DNA of 64,000 nucleotides, taken from assembly GCF_016482685.1 (NCBI RefSeq), contig NZ_JACYHF010000008.1:186001-250000 (forward strand), given 5' to 3'. Within the stretch, counting starts at the first letter, position 1. The number at the start of each line of letters is the position of its first letter. Under the pieces are notes generated by a model that searched no databases, was not told where the DNA came from, and was given only the letters and a program-made list of their open reading frames with translations. Below are positions 48,737-57,227 of the stretch, piece after piece. Source of the DNA: Streptomyces sp. DSM 110735. Lineage in GTDB: Bacteria > Actinomycetota > Actinomycetes > Streptomycetales > Streptomycetaceae. Made by a program: the position numbers and the translations under genes.

Positions 48737-50005
48737 ATGACTGACGTCCTGAACACGCCCCTGCACGAGCTGGACCCCGAGGTCGCCGCCGCGGTCGACG
48801 CCGAGCTGCGCCGTCAGCAGTCCACCCTCGAGATGATCGCCTCCGAGAACTTCGCGCCGCTCGCGGTGATGGAGGCGCAGGGCTCCGTCCTGACCAACAA
48901 GTATGCCGAGGGCTACCCGGGCCGCCGCTACTACGGTGGCTGCGAGCACGTGGACGTGGCCGAGCAGATCGCCATCGACCGGGTGAAGGAGCTGTTCGGC
49001 GCCGAGTACGCCAACGTCCAGCCGCACTCGGGCGCCTCCGCGAACCAGGCGGCGCTGTTCGCGCTGGCCCAGCCCGGGGACACGATCCTGGGTCTGGACC
49101 TCGCGCACGGCGGCCACCTCACCCACGGGATGCGGCTGAACTTCTCCGGCAAGCAGTTCAACGTGGTCGCGTACCACGTGGACGAGGAGACCGGTCTGGT
49201 CGACATGGCCGAGGTCGAGCGCCTCGCCAAGGAGCACAGCCCGAAGGTGATCATCGCGGGCTGGTCGGCGTACCCCCGTCAGCTCGACTTCGCGGAGTTC
49301 CGCCGGATCGCGGACGAGACCGGTGCCCACCTGTGGGTCGACATGGCGCACTTCGCCGGTCTGGTCGCGGCGGGACTGCACCCGAACCCGGTCGCGTACG
49401 CGGACGTGGTGACCTCCACCACGCACAAGACGCTCGGCGGTCCGCGCGGCGGCATCATCCTCGCGAAGAAGGACTTCGCCAAGAAGCTGAACTCCTCGGT
49501 CTTCCCCGGTTTCCAGGGCGGTCCGCTGGAGCACGTGATCGCGGCGAAGGCGGTCTCCTTCAAGGTCGCCGCCTCGGAGGACTTCCGTGAGCGCCAGCAG
49601 CGTACGGTGGAGGGTGCGCGCATCCTCGCCGAGCGGCTGACCGCGCCGGACGCCCGCGCGGCCGGGGTGAACGTGCTCTCCGGCGGCACCGACGTGCACC
49701 TGATCCTGGTGGATCTGCGTGAGTCGGAGCTGGACGGGCAGCAGGCGGAGGACCGCCTCCACGAGGTGGGCATCACGGTCAACCGCAACGCGGTCCCGAA
49801 CGACCCGCGTCCGCCGATGGTGACCTCCGGTCTCCGGATCGGCACGCCCGCCCTCGCGACCCGCGGCTTCACCGCCGAGGACTTCGCCGAGGTCGCGGAC
49901 GTGATCGCGGAGACGCTGAAGCCGTCGTACGACGTCGAAGCGCTCGCCGCCCGCGTGCGGGCGCTGGCCGACAAGCACCCGCTGTACCCCACGCTGGGCG
50001 AGTAG
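48737..50005 (+). CDS. glyA: Serine hydroxymethyltransferase
   Basis: 422 residues. A PLP enzyme that interconverts glycine plus methylene-tetrahydrofolate with serine. Family segments: [38 protein letters not shown], the PLP lysine in [35 protein letters not shown] 48737 follows GAGGAG with suitable spacing. In this operon it can take the C1 unit released from one glycine and load it on a second to make serine, which SdaA then deaminates. Confidence 0.97.
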   Translation: MTDVLNTPLHELDPEVAAAVDAELRRQQSTLEMIASENFAPLAVMEAQGSVLTNKYAEGYPGRRYYGGCEHVDVAEQIAIDRVKELFGAEYANVQPHSGASANQAALFALAQPGDTILGLDLAHGGHLTHGMRLNFSGKQFNVVAYHVDEETGLVDMAEVERLAKEHSPKVIIAGWSAYPRQLDFAEFRRIADETGAHLWVDMAHFAGLVAAGLHPNPVAYADVVTSTTHKTLGGPRGGIILAKKDFAKKLNSSVFPGFQGGPLEHVIAAKAVSFKVAASEDFRERQQRTVEGARILAERLTAPDARAAGVNVLSGGTDVHLILVDLRESELDGQQAEDRLHEVGITVNRNAVPNDPRPPMVTSGLRIGTPALATRGFTAEDFAEVADVIAETLKPSYDVEALAARVRALADKHPLYPTLGE

Positions 50006-50022
50006 TACCCCGAAGTTCACCT

Positions 50023-50058
50023 GGGTGCCCCGCCCACCGTCCCGTGGGCGGGGCACCC
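50023..50058 (+). terminator. glyA terminator
   Basis: GGGTGCCCCGCCCAC (50023-50037) and GTGGGCGGGGCACCC (50044-50058) form a perfect 15-bp stem with loop CGTCCC, 18 bases after the glyA stop. It separates glyA from sdaA, so sdaA probably depends on read-through or its own promoter. Confidence 0.85.
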
Positions 50059-50107
50059 GTGGTCTGTCAGCATCACTTTTGTACTTGTTCGTCATTGAGG
50101 AGTCACC

Positions 50108-51475
50108 GTGGCCGTCTCGGTCTTCGACCTGTTCTCGATCGGCATCGGCCCGTCCAGCTCCCACACCGTGGGCCCGATGCGCGCGGCGCGCATGTTCGCC
50201 CGCCGTCTGCGCAACGAGGGTCTGCTGGACTCCGTCGCCGCCGTGCGCTGCGAGCTGTACGGCTCGCTCGGCGCGACCGGCCACGGCCACGGCACCCCGA
50301 AGGCGGTGCTGCTCGGTCTGGAGGGCGCCTCCCCGCGCACGGTGGACGTGGAGGGCGCGGACGAGCGGGTGGAGCAGATCAAGGCGGCGAGCCGTCTCCG
50401 TCTGCTCGGCGAGCGCGAGATCCCGTTCTCCTTCGACGACGACCTGGTCCTGCACCGCCGCAAAGCCCTGCCGTACCACGCCAACGGCATGACCCTGTGG
50501 GCGTACGACGCCTCGGGCGCCGAGCTGCTCACCAAGACGTACTACTCGGTCGGCGGCGGCTTCGTCGTGGACGAGGAGGCGGTGGGCGCGGACCGCATCG
50601 TGCTGGACGACACGGTGCTGAAGTACCCCTTCCGCACGGGCGACGAGCTGCTGCGCCTGACCAAGGAGACGGGTCTGTCGATCTCCTCCCTGATGCTGGA
50701 GAACGAGCGCGCCTGGCGCACGGAGGAGGAGATCCGCGAGGGTCTGCTGGAGATCTGGCAGGTCATGCGGGCGTGCGTCCAGCGGGGCATGTCCCGCGAG
50801 GGCATCCTCCCGGGCGGTCTGCGGGTCCGCCGCCGCGCCGCCGTCTCCGCCCGCCAGTTGCGCGCCGAGGGCAACCCGCTCGCGCACGCCATGGAGTGGA
50901 TCACCCTCTACGCGATGGCGGTCAACGAGGAGAACGCGGCGGGTGGGCGTGTGGTCACCGCCCCCACCAACGGCGCGGCCGGCATCATCCCGGCGGTGCT
51001 GCACTACTACGTCAACTTCGTCCCCGGCGCCGACGAGGAGGGCGTGATCCGCTTCCTCCTGGCGGCGGGCGCGATCGGCATGCTCTTCAAGGAGAACGCC
51101 TCCATCTCCGGCGCCGAGGTCGGCTGCCAGGGCGAGGTCGGCTCCGCCTGCTCCATGGCGGCGGGCGCGCTGGCCGAGGTCCTCGGCGGCTCCCCCGAGC
51201 AGGTCGAGAACGCCGCCGAGATCGGCATGGAACACAACCTCGGCCTCACCTGCGACCCCGTCGGCGGTCTGGTACAGATCCCCTGCATCGAACGCAATGG
51301 CATGGCCGCGGTGAAGGCGGTCACCGCCGCCAAGATGGCCATGCGCGGCGACGGCGCCCACATGGTCTCCCTCGACAAGGTCATCAAGACGATGAAGGAG
51401 ACGGGGGCGGACATGAGCGTGAAGTACAAGGAGACGGCTCGGGGCGGGCTGGCGGTGAACATCATCGAGTGCTGA
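50108..51475 (+). CDS. sdaA: L-serine dehydratase (ammonia-lyase), Fe-S type
   Basis: 455 residues. Converts L-serine to pyruvate and ammonia. The single-chain type has an N-terminal beta domain ([22 protein letters not shown]) and a C-terminal alpha domain. Cysteines for the 4Fe-4S cluster are seen in [20 protein letters not shown] and [20 protein letters not shown] 50108 follows GAGGAG. It completes a route glycine to serine to pyruvate. About 100 bases and a terminator separate it from glyA. Confidence 0.96.
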   Translation: MAVSVFDLFSIGIGPSSSHTVGPMRAARMFARRLRNEGLLDSVAAVRCELYGSLGATGHGHGTPKAVLLGLEGASPRTVDVEGADERVEQIKAASRLRLLGEREIPFSFDDDLVLHRRKALPYHANGMTLWAYDASGAELLTKTYYSVGGGFVVDEEAVGADRIVLDDTVLKYPFRTGDELLRLTKETGLSISSLMLENERAWRTEEEIREGLLEIWQVMRACVQRGMSREGILPGGLRVRRRAAVSARQLRAEGNPLAHAMEWITLYAMAVNEENAAGGRVVTAPTNGAAGIIPAVLHYYVNFVPGADEEGVIRFLLAAGAIGMLFKENASISGAEVGCQGEVGSACSMAAGALAEVLGGSPEQVENAAEIGMEHNLGLTCDPVGGLVQIPCIERNGMAAVKAVTAAKMAMRGDGAHMVSLDKVIKTMKETGADMSVKYKETARGGLAVNIIEC

Positions 51476-51492
51476 GGGGAAACACAGCTTAA

Positions 51493-51509
51493 TAACAAGA
51501 CTCTTGTTA
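51493..51509. promoter_or_regulatory. Palindrome ahead of the toxin-antitoxin pair
   Basis: TAACAAG-ACT-CTTGTTA, a perfect 7-bp inverted repeat, is framed by AGCTT and AAGCT so that a longer imperfect palindrome covers about 51486-51513. It is AT-rich and lies 10 bases before the antitoxin ATG, the usual place for TA autoregulation. Confidence 0.7.
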
Positions 51510-51519
51510 AGCTGGCCGC

Positions 51520-51792
51520 ATGGCTACCTCCCCGGCACCCGGCGAAGGTCCCGTCCGGCCGGTCTCTGTCTCCCTGCACGAGGGCACCATCGCCGCGCTC
51601 AAGGCCCGTACCGGCAAGCGCGGCATGTCGGCCTACGTCGAAGCCCTCATCCAGCGCCAGTTGGAGCGCGACCGGCTGCGCGAACTCATCGACGACGCGG
51701 AAGCCGAGCACGGGCCCGTGGACCAGGCAGCGGTCGAAGCGAAGCGAGCCGTGCTGCGCGGGGACAACGCGGGCTCGGCGGACGCCGCGTGA
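51520..51792 (+). CDS. Type II antitoxin (VapB-like)
   Basis: 90 residues. RPVSVSLHEGTIAALKARTGKRGMSAYVEALIQRQLERDRL reads as a ribbon-helix-helix DNA-binding region, followed by a toxin-binding acidic tail (ELIDDAEAEHGPVDQAAVEAKRAVLRG). Its stop overlaps the toxin start in GTGA, so the pair is coupled. It should bind the palindrome upstream and repress its own operon. The ATG at 51520 is 10 bases from the palindrome; no ribosome site is obvious. Confidence 0.85.
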   Translation: MATSPAPGEGPVRPVSVSLHEGTIAALKARTGKRGMSAYVEALIQRQLERDRLRELIDDAEAEHGPVDQAAVEAKRAVLRGDNAGSADAA

Positions 51793-52181
51793 GCGGCACG
51801 CTCGTCCTGGACTGCGAGGGTCTGTCCCACCTCGTGCGGCGCACACCCGAGCTCACCGAGTGGCTGGCCGCGGCGGAGGCTGAGGACATCCGCGTCGTCA
51901 CGAGCTCCGTCACCCTCGTGGAAGCGCGTGACCCCAGGACCAGCCAGGCGCGCTTCGACTACGCGGTGTCGCGCGTCAACATCGTCCCGCCCACCGAAGC
52001 CGTCGCCCGCCACGCGAGCAAGCTGCTTGCCGCGGCCGGGCTGCACGGCCACAAGTACGCCCTCGACGCGATCGTGGCCGCCACCGCACTCGACTCGCCC
52101 TCCCCCGTGACCGTGCTGACGTCGGACCCCGAGGATCTCCGCATGCTGTGCGGTCCCCGTGTCCGCGTGATCAAAATCTGA
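51789..52181 (+). CDS. Type II toxin, PIN domain (VapC-like)
   Basis: 130 residues from GTG 51789. A PIN-domain RNase: first Asp in VLDCEGL, Glu in TLVEARDP, later Asp in KYALDAIVAATAL and a fourth acidic site in VLTSDPEDLRML. All the acidic positions expected for metal-dependent RNA cleavage are there, unlike in the remnant near 31.2 kb. The target RNA is unknown. It is convergent with the squalene/phytoene synthase-like gene, 21 bases between stops. Confidence 0.87.
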   Translation: MSGTLVLDCEGLSHLVRRTPELTEWLAAAEAEDIRVVTSSVTLVEARDPRTSQARFDYAVSRVNIVPPTEAVARHASKLLAAAGLHGHKYALDAIVAATALDSPSPVTVLTSDPEDLRMLCGPRVRVIKI

Positions 52182-52202
52182 CCATGGCCGCCGGGGCGTG
52201 TG

Positions 52203-53093
52203 TCAGCGTCCCCGCAGCAACAGCCCCAGCATCCGCAGGCGGGACGGGGACGCCGAGCCGTTCAGGATGTCGGCGCCGCGCTTCGACACCGCGTCGGCGG
52301 TGAGGAGTTCGACCTCGACCAGGGTGCTCAGCAGGCGGCGGTGCGGGGGCGGCGCCAGGAGGGGCAGGTTCCTTGCCTTCTCCAACGACGTGCGGGCGAG
52401 GGTGACTTCGTGGTCGACCAGGGCGCGCAGGGCAGAGGGGTCGGGGTCCTTCGTCAGGTCGTCCACCGTGAGGGAGAAGCGGGTCAGGGTGTCCGTCGGG
52501 ATGCCGGGGCGTCCCTCGCGCAGGTCCTCCGCCAAGTCGTTGACGAAGTCCAGGCGTTGGGCGCCCTCGATGAACGTCCGGCAGGCGGCTCGGAAGGAGG
52601 GGGTGGTGTCGTCCTGGGGGCCAAGGAGGGTGCCGATGAGCATGAAGGCGGGGACGGAGTAGGCGTCGAGGTACGACTGGTAGTCGGACTCCGTCTCGAA
52701 GCCCGTGAAGGTCAACTCCGCCGGTGCGGTGGCCAGATAGGTCTCCGCCGTCTCCCTCATGCGGGGGTACGCGGTGATGGTGTGCGCCAGCGTGCGGATC
52801 AGGGGGTCGTCACTGTCGCCGGTGTCCAGCGCCTTGCGCACCCGTTCCTCCCAGGCGGCCCAGGCACGCTCCCGTTCGGGCAGCGGACCGGTGTCCAGGA
52901 GGTTGTCGCCGTGTTCCATCACGGCCGTCGCCGCGAGGACGTGGGGCAGGACCCGGCGGGGCAGCAGCCAGCGGGCGGCCAGGTAGGCGGTGGAGCGGGA
53001 GTGCTTCACCAACTCCCGCTGTGCGCCGTAGTCCTCACGTAATCCGGCGTCCCGGATGTCCGCCGCGTCCAGGCTCTTCGTCCATGTGCTCAT
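52203..53093 (-). CDS. Squalene/phytoene synthase family protein
   Basis: 296 residues from ATG 53093. A trans-isoprenyl head-to-head synthase-like fold: RSTAYLAARWLLPRRVLPHVLAATAVMEHGDNLLDT (first acidic site degenerate compared with the usual DxxxD) and QRLDFVNDLAEDLREGRPGIPTDTL, which matches the second NDxxED-RGRxxxP motif well. Its ATG overlaps the stop of the decayed hydrolase gene (ATGA), so it was once translationally coupled to it. No other terpenoid, carotenoid or hopanoid genes are next to it. The product is unknown. Confidence 0.82.
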   Translation of the reverse strand: MSTWTKSLDAADIRDAGLREDYGAQRELVKHSRSTAYLAARWLLPRRVLPHVLAATAVMEHGDNLLDTGPLPERERAWAAWEERVRKALDTGDSDDPLIRTLAHTITAYPRMRETAETYLATAPAELTFTGFETESDYQSYLDAYSVPAFMLIGTLLGPQDDTTPSFRAACRTFIEGAQRLDFVNDLAEDLREGRPGIPTDTLTRFSLTVDDLTKDPDPSALRALVDHEVTLARTSLEKARNLPLLAPPPHRRLLSTLVEVELLTADAVSKRGADILNGSASPSRLRMLGLLLRGR

Positions 53094-53480
53094 CGGTCCG
53101 ATCGTAGAGCGGTGGCGGAGTCGGTGTCGTCCATGAAGCTCAGCATCCGGGCGTTGAGCAGGTCGGGGTGGTCCATCTGCGGCACATGCCCGGTGGCGGC
53201 GACGATCTCGGCGCGGGCGCCGGGGATCAGGCGGGGCACCCGCTCCGCCTGCCGCCGGGGGTGGACGAGCAGGCTGCGCCTGCCCATGACCAGGTAGAAC
53301 GGCGTGCGGATCGAGCCCAGTTCCGCGTCCGACAGCGGCAGCGGGGCGGGGCGGCGCATCCGGAAGGCACGCGCGCGCAGTTGGGCCATCGTGCGCAGTT
53401 CGGGGACGACGAGCACCGGCTGGTCCAGCCAGGCGGCGAGCCGGGGGCGCAGCGCCTTGGGGGCGAAGGTCGCGAAGTGT
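53090..53480 (-). pseudogene. Alpha/beta hydrolase remnant (C-terminal half only)
   Basis: About 125 residues of a hydrolase C-terminus remain: FAPKALRPRLAAWLDQPVLVVPELRT, then TPFYLVMGRRSLLVHPRRQAERVPRLIPGARAEIVAATGHVPQMDHPDLLNARML. The late catalytic His (GHVPQ) is present, but the nucleophile elbow and N-terminal half are gone. The frame stays open to 53983, but beyond ~53485 it is antisense to a TetR gene and not hydrolase-like. The break coincides with the start of the TetR remnant. Confidence 0.72.
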
Positions 53481-53953
53481 AGACCACGAGGAGCGGCGGA
53501 CCCAGATCGCCGAGGCGCTCGTCCGGGTGGCCGGGACCACGTGCGACCGTCGAGGCCATCCTCCTGTCGTCCCTGCCGACCGACGAGGAGAGCCGCGTCT
53601 TCCACCTGCTCTACACCTCGTACGCGATCCTGTCGGTGACCGACGAGGCGCTGGCCGCGCAGCCGTTCATCGACAACCCGGACTCCGCCGAGGACGTCCT
53701 GACCGCCCTGCTCCGGCAGGCGCAGGAGGACGGTCTTGCCGACCCCGGGGCGGACGCCCGTACGGAGGCGATCGGGCTGCTCGCCATGGCGGCCGGTCTG
53801 GGCACCGGCGTCCTCGTCGGCCAGCGGGGTCCCGAATCGGCGGCGGAGGTACTGCGTCACCACCTGGACCGGATCTTCACCGCCCCGGCGAAGTCCGAGG
53901 CCAGGGGCGGGAAACGGCACCCGGAGCACGGATCGACTGTGTCCGCGCGCTGA
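53479..53953 (+). pseudogene. TetR-family regulator remnant lacking its DNA-binding domain
   Basis: The beginning DHEERRTQIAEALVRVA (53482 on, after a GTA where a GTG would be expected) is the N-terminus of a TetR protein. The helix-turn-helix is missing, and the frame shifts to a good TetR C-terminal domain: TVEAILLSSLPTDEESRVFHLLYTSYAILSVTDEALAAQPF and onward to the stop at 53953. So start codon, helix-turn-helix and reading frame are all lost. A GTG at 53636 could still give a ~105-residue C-terminal piece. Confidence 0.78.
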
Positions 53954-54018
53954 CAACCGGCGCCGCCACAAAGGGAGTCCCATGTTCCGACTGCCCCTCT
54001 CGGGGGCACAACCTCTTC

Positions 54019-54579
54019 ATGCTCCATGGGATCGACGTCAGCGCCTACCAGTCCTCGTCGTACGACACCGACGGGCTCTCCTTCGCCTTCATCAAGGCGA
54101 CGGAAGGCCGGTCGTACGTCAACTCCAGACTCGCGGCCCAGACGAAGACCGCGCGGGACGCCGGTCTGGTCGTGGGCTTCTACCACTTCCTGTGGCCCGG
54201 CAATCTCACCGATCAGGCCGAGTACTTCGTGGCGAAGGCGCCGGACAAGCCCGGGGACATCCTGGCCGTCGACTGGGAGACCACCGGCGACGGCACCCAC
54301 GCCAGCAACGCGGAGAAGGACGCGTTCATCCGCAAGCTGAAGCAACTGCGCCCGAAGAACCGGGTCGTGCTCTACACGAACCGCAACTTCTGGCTGAACG
54401 TGGACACGACCTCGTACGCCGGTGACGGACTGTGGATCGCCGACTATGTGAGCGCGGGCAAGCCGCGCATCAAGGCGAAGTGGCGGTTCCACCAGTACAC
54501 CAGCGAGCCGCTCGACAAGGACGTGGCCGACTTCTCCAGCAAGGCCGCCCTGGTGGCCTGGGCGCACCTCAGCTCGTAG
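54019..54579 (+). CDS. GH25 family lysozyme
   Basis: 186 residues from ATG 54019 (MLHGIDVSAYQ). Glycoside hydrolase family 25, a muramidase that cuts peptidoglycan. Key residues: Asp in GIDVSAYQ, DWETTGDG (the DxE pair), YTNRNFWLN, and LWIADYVS with FHQYTSEP near the end. No signal peptide or cell-wall-binding domain is present, so export, if any, must use another route or lysis. It is shorter than secreted Streptomyces GH25 enzymes such as cellosyl, and ends right after the catalytic barrel. Confidence 0.9.
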   Translation: MLHGIDVSAYQSSSYDTDGLSFAFIKATEGRSYVNSRLAAQTKTARDAGLVVGFYHFLWPGNLTDQAEYFVAKAPDKPGDILAVDWETTGDGTHASNAEKDAFIRKLKQLRPKNRVVLYTNRNFWLNVDTTSYAGDGLWIADYVSAGKPRIKAKWRFHQYTSEPLDKDVADFSSKAALVAWAHLSS

Positions 54580-54615
54580 GAGGCACCGGGCGGCGTTGCC
54601 GGGTTCCGTCGGGGG

Positions 54616-55278
54616 TCAGCCCTTGAACTCCGCCGGGCGCTCCGGGGAAGCCGCCGCCAGCGCCGCGCGGACCGCGTCCACGCCCTCGCGCAGACCGTAG
54701 ACCGGGGTGGCGGGCTGCTGGCGCCAGGAGTCGTCGATGCCGCCCGCGTCGACGGTGTCGAAGCCGAGTGCGTCGATGAGCGCGCGGACCTTCGTCTTGG
54801 CTGCCTCGTCGTCCCCGGCGACCGGGAGGGCCAGGCGGTCCGGGTCGCCGGCGGGGCGGGGGCGGTCCAGGATGTCCTGGGCGTAGGTGCCGTTGAACGC
54901 CTTGACGACGGGGCGTCCGAGGTGGCGCTCGGTCCAGCGGCTCTCGGTGATGCCCTCGTCCTCGATGCCCGCGATCCGGCCGTCGCGCTCACGCGGGTAG
55001 TAGTTGTTGGTGTCGATCACGGCGGCTCCCTCGGCGGCGCCGTCGAGCAGCCCTGCGGGCAGGTCCGGGACCGCCTTCAGCGGGACGGTGACCACGACGA
55101 CCTCGGCGCCGTTCGCCGCCTCCTCGGCCCGTACGGGTGTCGCGCCGGTCTCCTCGGCCAGCGCCTTGAGCGTCTCGGGACCGCGCGAGTTGGCCACGGA
55201 CACGTCGTGACCGAGGGCGGTGAGCCGCCGGGTGAGGTTGCCGCCGATGTTGCCCGCGCCGATGATGCCGATCTTCAT
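54616..55278 (-). CDS. NADPH-dependent F420 reductase-like oxidoreductase
   Basis: 220 residues starting MKIGIIGAGNIGGNLTRRLTALGHDVSVANSRGPETLKAL. The GAGNIGG dinucleotide motif, and NSRGP after beta-2 (favouring NADPH), place it with F420H2:NADP oxidoreductase and the Rossmann group often named NADP oxidoreductase coenzyme F420-dependent. Later segments are VVVVTVPLKAVPDLP, VIDTNNYYPRERDG, VVKAFNGTYAQDIL, and LPVAGDDEAAKTKVRALIDALGFDTVDAGGIDDSWRQQP. Whether F420 is used is not certain. Confidence 0.87.
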   Translation of the reverse strand: MKIGIIGAGNIGGNLTRRLTALGHDVSVANSRGPETLKALAEETGATPVRAEEAANGAEVVVVTVPLKAVPDLPAGLLDGAAEGAAVIDTNNYYPRERDGRIAGIEDEGITESRWTERHLGRPVVKAFNGTYAQDILDRPRPAGDPDRLALPVAGDDEAAKTKVRALIDALGFDTVDAGGIDDSWRQQPATPVYGLREGVDAVRAALAAASPERPAEFKG

Positions 55279-55426
55279 GAAAACCTCTCAGGGTTCATGC
55301 ATGTGCATTCTTCTGCCGTGGGCGACAACCGTGGGGCGGGGCGGGCTATTCCGGCGGGTACGGCGAACAGGTGACAGCCGCAGGGCGCGGGGCGTCGGGG
55401 GTCAGGCGTCGGGCGTCGGAGCGCGA

Positions 55427-55455
55427 AAAAGGGGCACCCCGGCAGGGCGCCCCTT
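55427..55455 (-). terminator. Terminator of the EF-hand gene
   Basis: On the minus strand AAGGGGCGCCC-TGCC-GGGGTGCCCCTT is followed by TTT, starting 13 bases after the stop at 55468. One of the few hairpins here with a T tail. Confidence 0.75.
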
Positions 55456-55467
55456 CCCGCACACGTG

Positions 55468-55680
55468 TCACTTGGCCAGGTAGGCCCAGAACTCGTCGAA
55501 CGACAGGACCTTGTCGCCGTTGAGGTCGCGGGTCTTGATGATGGCCGCCGCCACCGTCTCGGTCACGTTCCAGTCGCCCTGCTGAGCGAGGGCGCTCTTG
55601 AACTCCGACGCGGTGATGAACCCGTCACCGTCCGCGTCGATCCGCTGGAACTGCTTGCGTGCTTCCTCGATGTCGGCCAC
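55468..55680 (-). CDS. Small EF-hand calcium-binding protein
   Basis: 70 residues from GTG 55680 (VADIEEARKQFQRIDADGD), with AAGGGGCGGA upstream. Two canonical EF-hand loops: DADGDGFITASEF (D1, D3, D5, E12) and DLNGDKVLSFDEF (D1, N3, D5, E12). The spacing of helices is calmodulin-like, one pair. Similar proteins in Streptomyces buffer or sense calcium and have been linked to spore germination and aerial growth; no target is known for this one. It is cytoplasmic, with no signal peptide. Confidence 0.93.
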   Translation of the reverse strand: MADIEEARKQFQRIDADGDGFITASEFKSALAQQGDWNVTETVAAAIIKTRDLNGDKVLSFDEFWAYLAK

Positions 55681-55741
55681 CGATCCGCCCCTTTTTATCT
55701 CGTGTGTGCGCTGCCGTACCGGCATACTGACGCTGGTCAGA

Positions 55742-56653
55742 TTAACCGTCCGTACGCGCCCGCAGTGCGGCGACCACCCACCCGAAGTCCTCCTCGTGGT
55801 CGAAGACGGGCGTTCCCTTCAGGACGCCGAGCAGTCTGCGGTACCGCGCGAGCCGGGGATTGTGCGAGGCGAGCATCCGCTCAAGGACCTTGTCCCGGTC
55901 GGTGTCGCCGAGCAGCTCCCGCAGCACCGTCTCCGCCTCGGGGGACGCCGGATCGATGCCCTTCTCCCGTGCGGCGCCCGCGAGTTGGACCAGCCGACGG
56001 GCGAACCACATGGACGCGCCGGGCGGTGCGCCCTGCCCCCGGTCGGCGGCGTTGAACTCCGCCGCCCTCCGCATCTGCGCCCGGAACTCCGGGTCCTGGA
56101 CCAGTTCCGCCAACTCCACCCACGCGTCCACCTGTTCGGGGGTGGGGTCGTCCGGCAGGTTCATCGCGCTGTTCCGCATCCGGGTGCGGATCTCGGGGTC
56201 CGCCGTGTCGAGTCCGTGGAACATCTCCTCCACGAACTCCTCCATGATCCGCCGCCGTTCGGCTGCCGACAGCCGGGCCAGTCTGTTCATCAGGGTCGTC
56301 TCCTCCGCGCTCGAGCCACGTCTCGCGACGGACGACAGCACCGCGCGGGTCACCTTCAGCGAGCTGATCTGCGCGTCCAGCGCCACCACATGGGCGGCGG
56401 CGACCTCCGCCACCGTCCGCTCCCCGGCCAGGACCTGCCGCACGTCCGCGAGACCGAGCCCCAGTTCGCGCAGCGTCCGGATCAGCTCCAGCCGGGCCAC
56501 CGAAGCGGCGTCGTAGAGCCGGTAACCGCCACTGGAGCGGGTCACCGGAGGAAGGGCGCCCTCGTCGGACCAGTACCGGATGGTGCGGACGGTCAGACCG
56601 GTCGCCCGCGCCAGATCGCCGATGGTGAGAAAGCCCGTGCCGTCGTCGTTCAC
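55742..56653 (-). CDS. MerR-family regulator with long C-terminal domain
   Basis: 303 residues. The N-terminal MerR helix-turn-helix is LTIGDLARATGLTVRTIRYWSDEGALPPVTRSSGGYRLYDAASVARLELIRTLRELGLGLADVRQVLAG. About 200 residues follow, mostly helical, with a middle segment that looks like a TipA-like or unknown sensor (EEFVEEMFHGLDTADPEIRTRM). No cysteine cluster for metals is present. ATG 56653. Target unknown. It is on the same strand as the EF-hand gene. Confidence 0.9.
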   Translation of the reverse strand: MNDDGTGFLTIGDLARATGLTVRTIRYWSDEGALPPVTRSSGGYRLYDAASVARLELIRTLRELGLGLADVRQVLAGERTVAEVAAAHVVALDAQISSLKVTRAVLSSVARRGSSAEETTLMNRLARLSAAERRRIMEEFVEEMFHGLDTADPEIRTRMRNSAMNLPDDPTPEQVDAWVELAELVQDPEFRAQMRRAAEFNAADRGQGAPPGASMWFARRLVQLAGAAREKGIDPASPEAETVLRELLGDTDRDKVLERMLASHNPRLARYRRLLGVLKGTPVFDHEEDFGWVVAALRARTDG

Positions 56654-56723
56654 GCAGCCGAGTCTGCGGTCTCCACCCGCTGGAGACTCAAGCGGGCGCG
56701 GGGAGGACTGCCGACGGACCTGC

Positions 56724-57227
56724 TCAGCGGTCCGCCAGGCGCATCTCGAACCACGTGGTCTTGCCGCGGGGGAGGAGGTCCACGCCCCAGCGGTCGGAGA
56801 GTTTGTCGACGAGGAAGAGACCGCGGCCGCTGACGTCCAGTTCGCGGACGGGGAGGAGGCAGGGGAGGGCGCGGGAGGGGTCGCGTACCTCGACGCGGAT
56901 CGAGCCGCGCCGTCGGCGCATGCGGAGTCCGAAGACGCGGGCGCCGGTGTGCCGTACGGCGTTGCCCACGAGTTCGGAGACGAGTAAGACCGTGTCCTCG
57001 GTCATCTTGGGGCTCAGCCCCCAGTGCCGCAGCACGACGACCTGGACGAGCCGGCGGGCGGTGGCGGCGGACTCGGGGCGGGACGGAAGCCGGACCTCCG
57101 CCTCGACCGGGTTGCCGAACAGCTCCAGCGCCTTGAGCGCCCGTTCGTCCTCGACCGCGGGCGACCAGCGCGCCGCGGCCGCACGGCTGTGTCCCCGTGG
57201 CTGTTCGATGCCCTCCAGCCCCGCCAT
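56724..57227 (-). CDS. RsbW-like ATP-binding (HATPase_c_2) protein
   Basis: 167 residues from ATG 57227 (MAGLEGIEQPRGHS); upstream ATGs in the same frame are possible. The domain has GHKL-type boxes: TVLLVSELVGNAVRHTG (N box), DPSRALPCLLPVRELDVSGRGLFLVDKLSDRWG (G boxes), and KTTWFEMRL. These short kinases act as anti-sigma factors or partners of anti-sigma-factor antagonists; Streptomyces encodes dozens. Partners are not adjacent. Confidence 0.88.
   Translation of the reverse strand: MAGLEGIEQPRGHSRAAAARWSPAVEDERALKALELFGNPVEAEVRLPSRPESAATARRLVQVVVLRHWGLSPKMTEDTVLLVSELVGNAVRHTGARVFGLRMRRRRGSIRVEVRDPSRALPCLLPVRELDVSGRGLFLVDKLSDRWGVDLLPRGKTTWFEMRLADR

Noticed and set aside
52203-53093. A terpenoid or carotenoid biosynthetic cluster
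   Set aside because: No desaturase, cyclase, prenyl-diphosphate synthase or transporter lies beside the synthase-like gene.
53090-53983. A 297-residue intact alpha/beta hydrolase
   Set aside because: Only the part up to about 53480 matches hydrolases; the rest is antisense to a TetR C-terminal domain.
51493-54579. A genomic island or prophage (toxin-antitoxin, lysozyme, broken genes together)
   Set aside because: No integrase, attachment site, tRNA, phage structural gene or base-composition shift is visible.
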